Shown here one piece after another: positions 52,401 to 59,611 of a stretch of DNA of 64,000 bases. Origin of the DNA: Anaerolineales bacterium UBA2395 (GTDB lineage Bacteria > Chloroflexota > Anaerolineae > Anaerolineales > Villigracilaceae); contig DDSH01000009.1 in NCBI GenBank assembly GCA_002343775.1, forward strand, positions 26,894 through 90,893, written 5' to 3'. The position numbers were made by a program, and so were the translations under genes. Positions within the stretch are counted from its first letter, which is position 1; every line of letters starts with the position of its first letter. The notes below the pieces were generated by a model, which was not told the DNA's origin, did no database searches, and saw only the letters and a list, made by a program, of their open reading frames with translations.

Positions 52401-53547
52401 CTAGAATTTCGACCGTGGGGGTCATGGACGGGGTGAGGGTCGTCGTTGGGGTGAGCGAAGGCGTGTTCGTTGGTCTCGGCGTTCGGGTGGATGTTGGCGT
52501 GAACGTAAAGGTAGCCGTCGGCGATGGACCTGGCGTTATGGTGGACGTTGGCGTTTCTGTCGGCGTGTGAGTCCGTGTCGGTCTTGGCGTCCGCGTGGAT
52601 GTTGGGGTATTGGTGATCGTAGGCGTGGGTGATGGACCATCCGTAGCAGTCGAAGTCGGCGTGCGCGTAAGGGTGGGCGTCCGTGAGGCGGTTGGCGTGC
52701 GTGTGACCGTCGGCGTGGGCGATGGACCAGCCGTGTTCGTTGCGGTGGGCGTGCGCGACGGCGTAGGCGTGCGCGACGGGGTCGGAGTAAAGGTCGATGT
52801 ATTCACAGGCAGCGGCAGACAAGTGCCAGTAGCAACCAGGTTCACATTCGATAATGTGGAAGTGGAGTAACTAACAGTAACCGTGGCATTTCCGGCAGCG
52901 CGGACGGAAATACTATCACCGCTCCCCAAGTCCAGAGAATTGGTCGTGGTAGATTTCCCCGGCTCAGAGACTGTATAACTTCCGCCGTCCAATGGTCCGC
53001 CGGCATTGGTGATCTTGAATGTAGCAGACAGGTCATTATTACAAGACACGCTCAGACCCACATAGGGATCCGGCTGGGCGGGCGTGTTGCTCGGGACGGG
53101 GGTAAAGGTCGCTGTCTGGGTGGGCGTGAAGGTTGCCTCCGGTGTATTCGTCATGGTTGGAGTGGGCGTGGCAGATTCTTCAACCGCTTGAGCGCCTGCC
53201 TGCTGCCCCTCGCCTTCCACGGTGGCGGTTGGAGTCGGCGTCATCGTAGGAGTGTTAGTGGCGGCAGAATCGTCATCAGGCTGTTGAGGTTCAGGAGTAT
53301 TGGTAGCCGCCTCTTGCTGCTGCTGTTGGGATTCTTCCGTTGGTGGAGGAGTATCGGCGGGAGGAGGGTCTTGAGGGGGTTGCGCCTCCTCTGTCGGGTC
53401 TTCCTGAGGCGGAGATTCCTCGGTTTGCTCCTCGCCACCGCCCGTTCCCGAAAGCGACTCGGCTGGAACACATGCCGAAAGCAGGAGCGCAAAGATGACG
53501 AAGATGGAAAAGACCCTCAAAATGTTGGAATTCTTATACCCTTTCAT
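49450..53547 (-). CDS. Giant lipoprotein: Thr/Pro stalks, repeated beta domains, TolB-like propeller
   Basis: The product is 1365 aa from ATG 53547 (AGAGGTCACC upstream; the longer frame to 53769 has no ribosome site). Lipoprotein signal: SIFVIFALLLSAC. A Glu/Pro/Gln-rich stretch and long TPT stalks alternate with two 80-residue beta domains (DPYVGLSVSCNNDLSATFKI; DLEVFCNPDLSATFVIRNVS). Six 90-residue tandem domains follow (each GACTSN-GQATFVVTNNGG-M, Y.Y.ITDA.G, FQL.AGQS.TI.V.G, Y.L.SPDD, AT ADMTAC), linked by polyproline. A C-terminal six-blade TolB/WD40-like propeller ends it (VVFQSDRNGRFDLFTIDQAT, WSPNGKYVAFLVDDNGATDL). It is a surface-exposed rod-like protein, perhaps for adhesion or polymer binding. 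Confidence 0.88.
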   Translation of the reverse strand: MKGYKNSNILRVFSIFVIFALLLSACVPAESLSGTGGGEEQTEESPPQEDPTEEAQPPQDPPPADTPPPTEESQQQQQEAATNTPEPQQPDDDSAATNTPTMTPTPTATVEGEGQQAGAQAVEESATPTPTMTNTPEATFTPTQTATFTPVPSNTPAQPDPYVGLSVSCNNDLSATFKITNAGGPLDGGSYTVSEPGKSTTTNSLDLGSGDSISVRAAGNATVTVSYSTSTLSNVNLVATGTCLPLPVNTSTFTPTPSRTPTPSRTPTATNTAGPSPTPTVTRTPTASRTPTLTRTPTSTATDGPSPTPTITNTPTSTRTPRPTRTHTPTETPTSTITPGPSPTATFTFTPTSTRTPRPTNTPSLTPTTTLTPSMTPTVEILDGQLDLEVFCNPDLSATFVIRNVSGAVSDGTYNLSEPSESGSINLAPGQSTSIRGAGYANMTVTYRTSFLSSVTLNVTGSCLLRPTSTPTSTPTNTPSAPADLAVAGSCSNVNTSTATFIVTNNGGDMDSPYAYEIKDAQGAVVDTGNFQLQAGGSVVINYSGTSSSYTFSSPDDASLNAKSDMTACLPPPPPPSLTAAGSCSSNGQATFVITNSGGDMPTFYSYEITDASGASVQATSFQLGAGQSITINVSGNSTAYNLSSPQDANLTATADMRPCAPPPPSPSLTVSGACTANTGEATFVVTNNGGAMTAPYTYNIADANGTIVQSAAFQLGAGQSITVKVAGSSNEYSFSSPDDAALNAKADMTLCAPPPPPPPAPSLTATGVCSATNTAKFVITNSGGDMPTPYTYLITDVGGATVQSATFQLTAGQSTTITVSGNSTLYTLTSPDDSKLIAQADMTACATPPANPILSASGACTSNAGQATFVVTNNGGNMTTPYTYTITDANGTVVQTATFQLSAGQSTTIVVTGSSSSYTLASPNDSALTATADMTACVTPPPPPNLTATGACTSNAGVATFNITNNGGAMPVGHLYTITDASGNVIQSGSFILGAGETFDITVTGPYDELILTITDAKNVTTRAAMTSCNKPITSVAPAEPGICIQCLVFHTFRDDNLEIYRLDGIEGQPDAKLYNLSKDGATDSRPSRAPNDSWVVFQSDRDGNVELYYTDLVGSGEAIRLTETESNNTNPMYGPDSNTVVFQSDRNGRFDLFTIDQATGKETQITSDPADDINPFYSPDLKWIVYQSNRNNNWDLFVLNVETGTEAPLTDSPADEVFPAWSPNGKYVAFLVDDNGATDLYVIDLDTLEVQRLTADGKTNNATWSPEGDRIAYQSERNGNLDIYSFDLTKNEEYRVTDYEGVDSGPTWDCGGTNLAFTSIRDGDPNVFQVFWKGGPAGNMTIDPATDKWSQWRPSNDVSSTGY

Positions 53548-53892
53548 GGTGACCTCTTCTCTATTTTTGGATGGCGGCAGTGAAACTTTTAATGGTTCCG
53601 CCAAATCACAGGAGTTCTTGGTTCTAGTCATAAGAGTTAGTAGCTGTTTTGTCGGATTTAGGGTTGAATGGTTCCGGCAAATCACCTCGCAAGAATGGTC
53701 TGACAACCTCAAAACATGCTTCAACAGTACAATTATATATGCATTAGAGCGTGAAAACAGAAAAACCACCCAACTGCAATCAAGGACGAATGCTTTTTTC
53801 TGAAATGTATGGTATTTTTATTGTATAGAAGGCACCACACCACACACCAAAAAACTTAGAATTGACGACCAAAGTAACAAGAGGAATTGACC
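53548..53892. promoter_or_regulatory. Divergent intergenic region
   Basis: These 345 bases between the giant lipoprotein gene (minus) and the solute-binding protein gene (plus) must hold both promoters. An AGAGGA ribosome site lies at 53879-53884. No further structure is recognised. Confidence 0.35.
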
Positions 53893-54681
53893 ATGAAAAA
53901 GATAACCCACGTCAAAAAATTACTCGGAAGCACCTTGATCTTAATCGTATTTCTGACCGGTTGCCAGCCCAGGGAAGCGGAAGAAACGCCTCAACCGCAA
54001 ATGGAAGAAACCCCGATGGGCGAAGCAGCCATCCCACAGCCCGGCGTGCCATTTGCGATCCACAGGGATATTGTCCTTGACCCCGCCGTAACCGAAGACG
54101 CCGACTCGCTGCTCGTGAGCGGTTTTTTGTACGAAGGACTCGTGCAATTGGACGAGAGCGATACCATTCAGCCGGCTCTGGCGGAATCGTGGGTGATCTC
54201 AGATGACCAGCTGGATTATATTTTCGAGATCCGCCCGAATGCGCGCTTCAGCGATGGCACCCCCATCACGACAGACATCATCGTGCAAAACTTCAACCGC
54301 TGGTTCGACCCGCAAAGCCCGCTGCATGGAGAGGGAAATTTTCCGAACTGGAGAAATCTCTTCCTTGCTTTCAACGGAGAGCGTGATTCCGGGAAAAAAG
54401 CGATCTCACAAGTGGACGGCATTCAAAAAGTGGATGTGAACACCGTCATCATCCATCTCAACCGACCGGAACCAAATTTGCTCAAATATCTGGCGCAGCC
54501 CGCTTTTTCAATTCTGAATCTCGATGCACTGGCAGCTGGCGGATATGACGCCCGTGACAGTTCCATCCTCACAAGCGGTCCGTATGTCATCTCCGCGTGG
54601 ACAGACGAAGGCTTGACCCTCAGCCCCAACCCCAGTTATTGGAACCCCGTCGAAGACGACCTTACCTTCACCTGGAAGTAA
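53893..54681 (+). CDS. Half-length ABC transporter solute-binding lipoprotein (SBP_bac_5)
   Basis: The product is 262 aa from ATG 53893. It has a lipoprotein signal with lipobox LTGC (LILIVFLTGCQ). The rest matches the N-terminal half of family-5 oligopeptide/nickel-binding proteins: LLVSGFLYEGLVQLDESDTI, QPALAESWVISDDQLDYIFE, NARFSDGTPITTDIIVQNFN, then LTSGPYVISAWTDEGLTLSP, and ends in NPSYWNPVEDDLTFTWK. The family is usually about 500-550 aa. The C-terminal lobe is absent, and a strong terminator follows the stop within 12 bases. It is therefore either a truncated gene or a short functional variant. No permease or ATPase genes are adjacent. Confidence 0.82.
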   Translation: MKKITHVKKLLGSTLILIVFLTGCQPREAEETPQPQMEETPMGEAAIPQPGVPFAIHRDIVLDPAVTEDADSLLVSGFLYEGLVQLDESDTIQPALAESWVISDDQLDYIFEIRPNARFSDGTPITTDIIVQNFNRWFDPQSPLHGEGNFPNWRNLFLAFNGERDSGKKAISQVDGIQKVDVNTVIIHLNRPEPNLLKYLAQPAFSILNLDALAAGGYDARDSSILTSGPYVISAWTDEGLTLSPNPSYWNPVEDDLTFTWK

Positions 54682-54692
54682 TATCATTACAA

Positions 54693-54731
54693 GAAAACAG
54701 CCGGATGCAAACGCGCATCCGGCTGTTTTGA
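54693..54731. terminator. Bidirectional terminator
   Basis: AAAACAGCCGGATGC / GCATCCGGCTGTTTTG forms a long stem between the convergent solute-binding protein gene and moaB. Confidence 0.9.
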
Positions 54732-54742
54732 TTCTTGCAGCC

Positions 54743-55231
54743 TCAATGAGAGGCTTCAGAATTCGGGTCTTCCCGCAGCAATTGAACCGCATGAGGCAGC
54801 ACAGGAAAGATGGTCTGCAAATTCTCCACTGCGCCTTTGGGGCTGCCGGGCAGGTTGATGATCAGCGTCTGCCCGCGGATACCGGCGACCGCGCGGGATA
54901 ACATGGCGTGTTGTGTTTTCTTGAGACTTTCGAGACGCATCGCTTCCGCCAGACCCGGAGCCTCTTTCTGGATCACGGAGCGAGTCGCCTCTGGAGCAAT
55001 ATCCCGTGGAGAAAAGCCGGTACTGCCGGTGGTCAGGATGATATCGAATTCGTCACTGTCTGCCCATTCTATGAGAGTGGCACGCACTGTGGATTCATCG
55101 TCGGGGAGGATCTGCTGCCGGATGACAGACCCGTTTTCGGCGCGGATCTGAAGCGCCAACGCCGGTCCGGAGGCATCCTCCCGCTCACCCCGTGCAGAGC
55201 GGTCGGAGAGTGTCAAAATCCCAAACCGCAT
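54743..55231 (-). CDS. moaB: MoaB/Mog-type molybdopterin adenylyltransferase
   Basis: The product is 162 aa. ATG 55231 overlaps the GNAT stop (TGATG). The MoCF-binding fold is plain: FGILTLSDRSARGEREDASG, then DIILTTGSTGFSPRDIAPEA with the GG/STG motif and catalytic Asp, and LIINLPGSPKGAVENLQTIF. These proteins adenylate molybdopterin before molybdenum insertion, or act as a MoaB-like variant. No other molybdenum cofactor gene is in the window. It is the last gene of the hsp20-lon-response regulator-GNAT operon. Confidence 0.9.
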   Translation of the reverse strand: MRFGILTLSDRSARGEREDASGPALALQIRAENGSVIRQQILPDDESTVRATLIEWADSDEFDIILTTGSTGFSPRDIAPEATRSVIQKEAPGLAEAMRLESLKKTQHAMLSRAVAGIRGQTLIINLPGSPKGAVENLQTIFPVLPHAVQLLREDPNSEASH

Positions 55232-55671
55232 CACGAAAAGAATTCCTTCATGAAAACAACATCCTCCGATGCATGACGCCAGCCTTGGTTTTTGTAGAAT
55301 TGAATGGCTTCGCCGTTGTCTTCGAGGACGAGCAGGAGGCATTTAAGACAACCCTTGGCTTGCAAGCGTTTTTCAACCTCCTGAAGCAACATGGCGCCAA
55401 TGCCCCGCCCGCGAAAATTTTTTTGCACTGCAAGGTGGTAGATCATTCCGCGCCGCCCATCGAAGCCGCCGATGACCGTGCCGACGATCTCGTTTTTGGT
55501 TTCCGCCACCAGGAAGAGATCAGGGTCGCGTTGAAGTTTCTTCCGCACTTCTTCGGGTGAATCAGAACGCCCGACATTCATGCCTTTTTCGATGCCCTGC
55601 CACAAGTTCAGGACCCGCTCGTAATCTTCTTCAAAGGAGATTTCGCGAACGCGCACTTGGACGTGTGGCAT
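55231..55671 (-). CDS. GNAT family N-acetyltransferase
   Basis: The product is 146 aa from ATG 55671 (MPHVQVRVREISFEEDYERV), two bases after the response-regulator stop. It has the GNAT acetyl-CoA site RGRGIGAMLLQEVEKRLQAK preceded by YHLAVQKNF, and the end GEAIQFYKNQGWRHASEDVV. It would acetylate a small amine or protein; the substrate is unknown. The tight coupling with a response regulator and Lon suggests stress-related use, by inference. Confidence 0.9.
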   Translation of the reverse strand: MPHVQVRVREISFEEDYERVLNLWQGIEKGMNVGRSDSPEEVRKKLQRDPDLFLVAETKNEIVGTVIGGFDGRRGMIYHLAVQKNFRGRGIGAMLLQEVEKRLQAKGCLKCLLLVLEDNGEAIQFYKNQGWRHASEDVVFMKEFFS

Positions 55672-55673
55672 GG

Positions 55674-56030
55674 TTAGATGGTTTGCCGCAGCATGGTGAT
55701 CAGGTCGTCTGGCATGTAGGGCTTTGCCAGGAATCCATCGGCGCCCCGCCGAAGGCATTCTTCCTTGACGCTGGCGCCTGAGGACATGACTACACGCAAA
55801 TCACTGGTGTCTGCGGAATTTCGCAATTGCTCCAGAACTTCGAGCCCGCTCTGGGTGGACAAATACACATCCATGAGCAAGACATCTGGCTGCTCCACGC
55901 GGACAGCGGAAAGGATGTCTTCATCCGGCTGCAATGCCACCACCTCATATCCTTCCATTTTCAGCAAGGTTTTTAGCAGCGAGACCATGGTGATATCATC
56001 TTCCGCGAGAAGGACTTTTCCTTTTGACAT
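55674..56030 (-). CDS. Single-domain response regulator
   Basis: The product is 118 aa from ATG 56030 (MSKGKVLLAEDDITMVSLLK), which lies inside the 3' end of lon, an overlap of 35 bases. It is a receiver domain only: acidic pair ED-D at 10-12, phospho-acceptor Asp54 in VLLMDVYLSTQSGLEVL, Ser/Thr in RVVMSSGASV, Lys in GFLAKPYMPDDL. There is no output domain, so it acts by protein contact. No histidine kinase is adjacent. Translation is probably coupled to lon. Confidence 0.92.
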   Translation of the reverse strand: MSKGKVLLAEDDITMVSLLKTLLKMEGYEVVALQPDEDILSAVRVEQPDVLLMDVYLSTQSGLEVLEQLRNSADTSDLRVVMSSGASVKEECLRRGADGFLAKPYMPDDLITMLRQTI

Positions 56031-58644
56031 TCTTCTTTGCCTCTGTGGGTTTTCTGGGGTTGCTTTGTTTTTTTTGCGTTTTGGGTTTGGCGGGTTTCGC
56101 CGATTTCGAACGGGGTTTTGCTTTTTCCAAGGCGGCAGTGAGTACGTCATCCACCGTCTCTGCAAAGATGAACTTCATGGTCTTGCGGATCTCTTCGGGG
56201 ACATCGTCCAGGTCCAATTCATTCTGCTTCGGCAGGATGATGGTCGTGAGTCCGCTGCGATGCGCTGCCAGCACCTTTTCCTTGACGCCGCCAATTGCAA
56301 GAACCTGACCCCGCAGGGTGATCTCGCCCGTCATGCCGATCTGCGGTTTAACCTTTCGCCCGGAAATGAGCGATACCAGCGAGGTCGCCATAGTCACGCC
56401 GGCAGAGGGACCATCCTTGGGCTGCGCACCCGCCGGGATGTGCATGTGAATATCGTGCTTCTCGAAGAATTCATGCGGAAGCCCAAGGGAATGTGCGCGC
56501 GCACGAACGTAGGACAGGGCGGCACGCGCCGATTCTTGCATCACATTGCCAATGGAACCGGTGATCTGAAAACCGCGCCCGCCGGGCATGGTGGTGGCTT
56601 CGATCAGGAGAATGTCGCCGCCGAAGGACGTCCAAGCGAGACCCGGTACCACCCCCGGGATGGAAGTGCGCTTATTCAACTCTTCGGGACCAAGGTAGAT
56701 CGGATGGTCCAGAAATTCCTCGACCAGTTTTGGGGTCACTCGGAACTTTCTGGATTTGCCTTCGGCGATCTTCGTGCCGACCTTGCGACAGATGGCGCCG
56801 ATCTTGCGCTCCAGATTGCGGACGCCCGCCTCGCGCGTATATTGGCGGATGATCATCTTCAAGGCATCATCGGTGAAGCGGACTTCGTTCTCACGCAGGC
56901 TGTTCTCGCGAATCTGGCGCGGGATGAGATAACCGCGGGCGATTGCTAACTTTTCATTCTCGGTATAGCCGGATAGGTAAATGATCTCCATGCGGTCACG
57001 CAGCGGACCGGGGATATATTCGAGGGTGTTCGCAGTGGCAATGAAAAACACTTGCGAGAGGTCGTAGGCGACTTCGAGATAGTTGTCGCGGAATTCGCCA
57101 TTCTGTTCGGGGTCGAGCACTTCCAGCAATGCAGAGGCGGGGTCGCCGTGGAAATCATTGGTGAGCTTGTCCACTTCATCCAGCATGAAGACCGGATTCT
57201 TGGAACCCAGCCGCCGCAGCGATTGCAGAATGCGCCCCGGCATGGAGCCGATGTAGGTGCGGCGATGTCCGCGGATCTCGGCTTCATCACGGATGCCGCC
57301 CAGCGAGGCGCGGACAAATTTCCGCTCCATCGCGCGCGCGATGGATTGCCCCAGGGAGGTCTTGCCGACCCCGGGCGGACCTACAAAACAAAGGATCACG
57401 CCCTCGCGCTCACGGCGAATGGCATCCTTGGATTCAGTTTTCTTGTCATCTTTACGGTCGATCCGCAGTTTGCGAATGGCGAGGAACTCGAGGATGCGGT
57501 CTTTCACATCCTCCAACCCATAGTGGTCTTTGTTCAGTACTTCGCGGGCATGGGCAATATCCAAATTATCCTGCGTGCCCGCCGACCAGGGAACGGAGAC
57601 GAGCCAATCCAGATAGGTGCGGATGACGCCATATTCCGCAGCCGCCGTGGGCAGGCGAGCCAGGCGCTCCAACTCGCGCTTCGCCTGTTTCTCCGCCTCT
57701 TCGGTCATTTTCGCTTCTTCGATCTTTTTGCGGAATTCATCCACTTCCTGCGCCTGTTCGTCGCGTTCGCCCAGTTCACGCTGGATGGCTTTCATTTGTT
57801 CGCGCAGGTAGTATTCGCGTTGTACTTTCTCGATCTCACCGCGCGCTTCGTTCTGGATCTTTTGACCGATCTGTAATACCTCGGCTTCGCGCACGAGCAA
57901 GCCGATCAACTTTTTCAATTTCGCGTACACCTTGTCCAGTTCGAGAATCTCCTGCGCGTCCTTCAGGTCGATGCGTTGGAAATTTGCGATGGTGTAGACG
58001 GTTTGAAGCGGGTCTTCGATGGAAAGGATCGAGTTCGCCAGTTCTTCGGGGAAGGAGGGAATCATCTGTGTGATCTGCTGGAACTGGTCGCGAGCGTTGC
58101 GAGCCAGCGCATCGGACTCGATGTTCTTCTCTTCGGCTTCCGGTGCAAGCTGGATGCGCGCCTTCAGATACGGCTCTTCCTCCACGAACTCGGTCAGCCG
58201 GAAGCGTTCCATGCCCTGCACCAGCAAGCGGACGGTTCCATCGGGCGCGCGCAACAGGCGGTGAACGGTTGCAATGGTGCCAACCCTGTATAGTTCATTC
58301 GGACCGGGCGTTTCCTGCTCCGGGTTGAGCGCTGCCAGCAGCCCGACGAGCTTATCCCCCGCCACCACATCATCCACCAGTTTGATGGAGCGCGGCTGCC
58401 CCACCGTGAGCGGGACGGCAGTATTAGGATAGACCACAACGCCGCGCAGCGGGAGGATGGGCAATATGTCGGGAAACTTCTGCTCCTCGTCTTTCCCCTC
58501 CGCTTTCGGGTCGGGTGAAGCGTCGTCCTTCTTTTGGAATTGCGAGAAGAAGGTGTTCATGTAACTATTCGTGAATTCCCGGTCGGGGTCATCCGATGTT
58601 TGAAAGAATTCGTGCGTCCCAAATTGCCATCTTTGTGCGGGCAT
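55996..58644 (-). CDS. lon: ATP-dependent Lon protease
   Basis: The product is 882 aa from ATG 58644. ATG 58560 (MNTFFSQFQ) is an alternative start; only 58644 has a weak GAGG site. The LON substrate domain (PILPLRGVVVYPNTAVPLTV) and coiled-coil region (YYLREQMKAIQRELGERDEQ) precede the AAA+ core with Walker A GPPGVGKTSLGQSIARAMER and Walker B PVFMLDEVDKLTNDF. The Ser-Lys protease has catalytic Ser in GAQPKDGPSAGVTMATSLVS. The C-terminus is extended and very basic (PKTQKKQSNPRKPTEAKKNV). Lon degrades misfolded and regulatory proteins. It pairs here with the HSP20 gene. Confidence 0.96.
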   Translation of the reverse strand: MPAQRWQFGTHEFFQTSDDPDREFTNSYMNTFFSQFQKKDDASPDPKAEGKDEEQKFPDILPILPLRGVVVYPNTAVPLTVGQPRSIKLVDDVVAGDKLVGLLAALNPEQETPGPNELYRVGTIATVHRLLRAPDGTVRLLVQGMERFRLTEFVEEEPYLKARIQLAPEAEEKNIESDALARNARDQFQQITQMIPSFPEELANSILSIEDPLQTVYTIANFQRIDLKDAQEILELDKVYAKLKKLIGLLVREAEVLQIGQKIQNEARGEIEKVQREYYLREQMKAIQRELGERDEQAQEVDEFRKKIEEAKMTEEAEKQAKRELERLARLPTAAAEYGVIRTYLDWLVSVPWSAGTQDNLDIAHAREVLNKDHYGLEDVKDRILEFLAIRKLRIDRKDDKKTESKDAIRREREGVILCFVGPPGVGKTSLGQSIARAMERKFVRASLGGIRDEAEIRGHRRTYIGSMPGRILQSLRRLGSKNPVFMLDEVDKLTNDFHGDPASALLEVLDPEQNGEFRDNYLEVAYDLSQVFFIATANTLEYIPGPLRDRMEIIYLSGYTENEKLAIARGYLIPRQIRENSLRENEVRFTDDALKMIIRQYTREAGVRNLERKIGAICRKVGTKIAEGKSRKFRVTPKLVEEFLDHPIYLGPEELNKRTSIPGVVPGLAWTSFGGDILLIEATTMPGGRGFQITGSIGNVMQESARAALSYVRARAHSLGLPHEFFEKHDIHMHIPAGAQPKDGPSAGVTMATSLVSLISGRKVKPQIGMTGEITLRGQVLAIGGVKEKVLAAHRSGLTTIILPKQNELDLDDVPEEIRKTMKFIFAETVDDVLTAALEKAKPRSKSAKPAKPKTQKKQSNPRKPTEAKKNVKRKSPSRGR

Positions 58645-58648
58645 GGGT

Positions 58649-59047
58649 TTACTCAACCTCGATTTGATTCGGTCTTGCTTTGGGGAGGGTGACGGTCAGA
58701 AAGCCGTCGCGATATTCGGCGCGCGCAAGGTCAACGTTGACCGGAGCGGGCAAGCCTACTGCGGATGCGAACTTGCCAAAACGGATCTCCATCTGGTGAT
58801 AGGCGCGGCGGTCGGGCAGGTCGGGGCGGGAGCCAAGGATATAGAGTGTGTCGTTCTCAACTGAAACTTCGAAATCTTCGTCTCGCATCCCCGCAATTTC
58901 CATGCGAACAATCAAGGCATCCCCGGTCTCATAGACATCGGTGGGAGGACTCCACACGCTGGACCGTACCTGCCAGCTGACCGCATGAAGGATGTCTCGC
59001 CGCACCTCCATGATAGTTTCCCTGGTTTTGCGAACAACGGTAGGCAT
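58649..59047 (-). CDS. HSP20 family small heat-shock protein
   Basis: The product is 132 aa from ATG 59047 (MPTVVRKTRETIMEVRRDIL), with GAAGGAG upstream. The alpha-crystallin domain covers residues 35-130: SPPTDVYETGDALIVRMEIA, DEDFEVSVENDTLYILGSRP, EIRFGKFASAVGLPAPVNVD, ARAEYRDGFLTVTLPKARPN. Such proteins hold unfolding proteins as oligomers. The stop lies four bases before the lon start, so holdase and protease are coexpressed. The C-terminal I-x-I motif is IEVE-like (QIEVE), a weak match. Confidence 0.94.
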   Translation of the reverse strand: MPTVVRKTRETIMEVRRDILHAVSWQVRSSVWSPPTDVYETGDALIVRMEIAGMRDEDFEVSVENDTLYILGSRPDLPDRRAYHQMEIRFGKFASAVGLPAPVNVDLARAEYRDGFLTVTLPKARPNQIEVE

Positions 59048-59082
59048 GGATACACTCCTTCTATTGCTTATACGCGTTTTAG

Positions 59083-59155
59083 CGCCCCCGGCGGGATTCG
59101 AACCCACAACCTTCTGCTTAGAAGGCAGCTGCTCTGTCCATTGAGCTACGGGGGC
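59083..59155 (-). tRNA. tRNA-Arg (anticodon UCU)
   Basis: On the minus strand a 73-nt cloverleaf is formed: acceptor GCCCCCG / CGGGGGC, D arm GCTCAATGGACAGAGC, anticodon loop CTTCTAA (UCU, reads AGA), and T arm GTGGG-TTCGAAT-CCCGC. The first pair of the anticodon stem is G-A. CCA is not encoded. It lies 36 bases upstream of the HSP20 start on the same strand. Confidence 0.95.
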
Positions 59156-59167
59156 AGGTATTCCATT

Positions 59168-59611
59168 TTAACCGACCGCAGGCGGATTGGGGGCTTGGTT
59201 GAGGATCGGTCGCAACCCACGATACACACGCGGTCCGGCAATGGTCTTGAGGATCACGTCGGGCGACCTGCCCAGCCGCTTGCCAAGGTCTTCAGCAGAC
59301 ATGGGATGGTTGCCATTCGCCAAAAAGGTGCGAAAGACCGCTTCGACAATGGCGGTGCGCTCGCCCACGAATTCGGGCAGCAGGGCGCAATGACTGATGA
59401 GCGCGTGCTGGACGCCGTCCACCGGCTTGACTTCCGCCGTCTGCGGGTCGATCCAGTCGATCTGTTCGCCTTCTTCAAAGTCGGCAAAGGCTTCCTGATG
59501 CTCCTGGCACAACAGGGTGCGGAGGAAGATATGCCAGTCGCGTTCGTTCTGTTTCCACCAATCGAAGTCGATGTGGAAAGGGGTTTTGGCATTCGGTCTC
59601 AGCAGGCTCAT
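59168..59611 (-). CDS. Unknown 147-aa protein
   Basis: The start overlaps the end of the 523-aa gene by four bases (ATGA). The N-terminal half is acidic and aromatic (FHIDFDWWKQNERDWHIFLR, LLCQEHQEAFADFEEGEQID). The C-terminal half holds a possible winged-helix segment (HPMSAEDLGKRLGRSPDVIL). No family is recognised. It forms a coupled pair with the upstream gene and ends 13 bases before the tRNA-Arg. Confidence 0.65.
   Translation of the reverse strand: MSLLRPNAKTPFHIDFDWWKQNERDWHIFLRTLLCQEHQEAFADFEEGEQIDWIDPQTAEVKPVDGVQHALISHCALLPEFVGERTAIVEAVFRTFLANGNHPMSAEDLGKRLGRSPDVILKTIAGPRVYRGLRPILNQAPNPPAVG

Noticed and set aside
51982..52870. Plus-strand frames of up to 91 codons with GVGVGV runs
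   Set aside because: Shadows of the Thr/Pro-rich repeats on the other strand.
50600..53450. CRISPR-like or minisatellite repeat
   Set aside because: The repetition is due to coding repeats (TPT stalks and 90-residue domains) in one open frame.
59083..59155. Integration site at the tRNA-Arg gene
   Set aside because: No repeated tRNA end, integrase or foreign block is found next to it.
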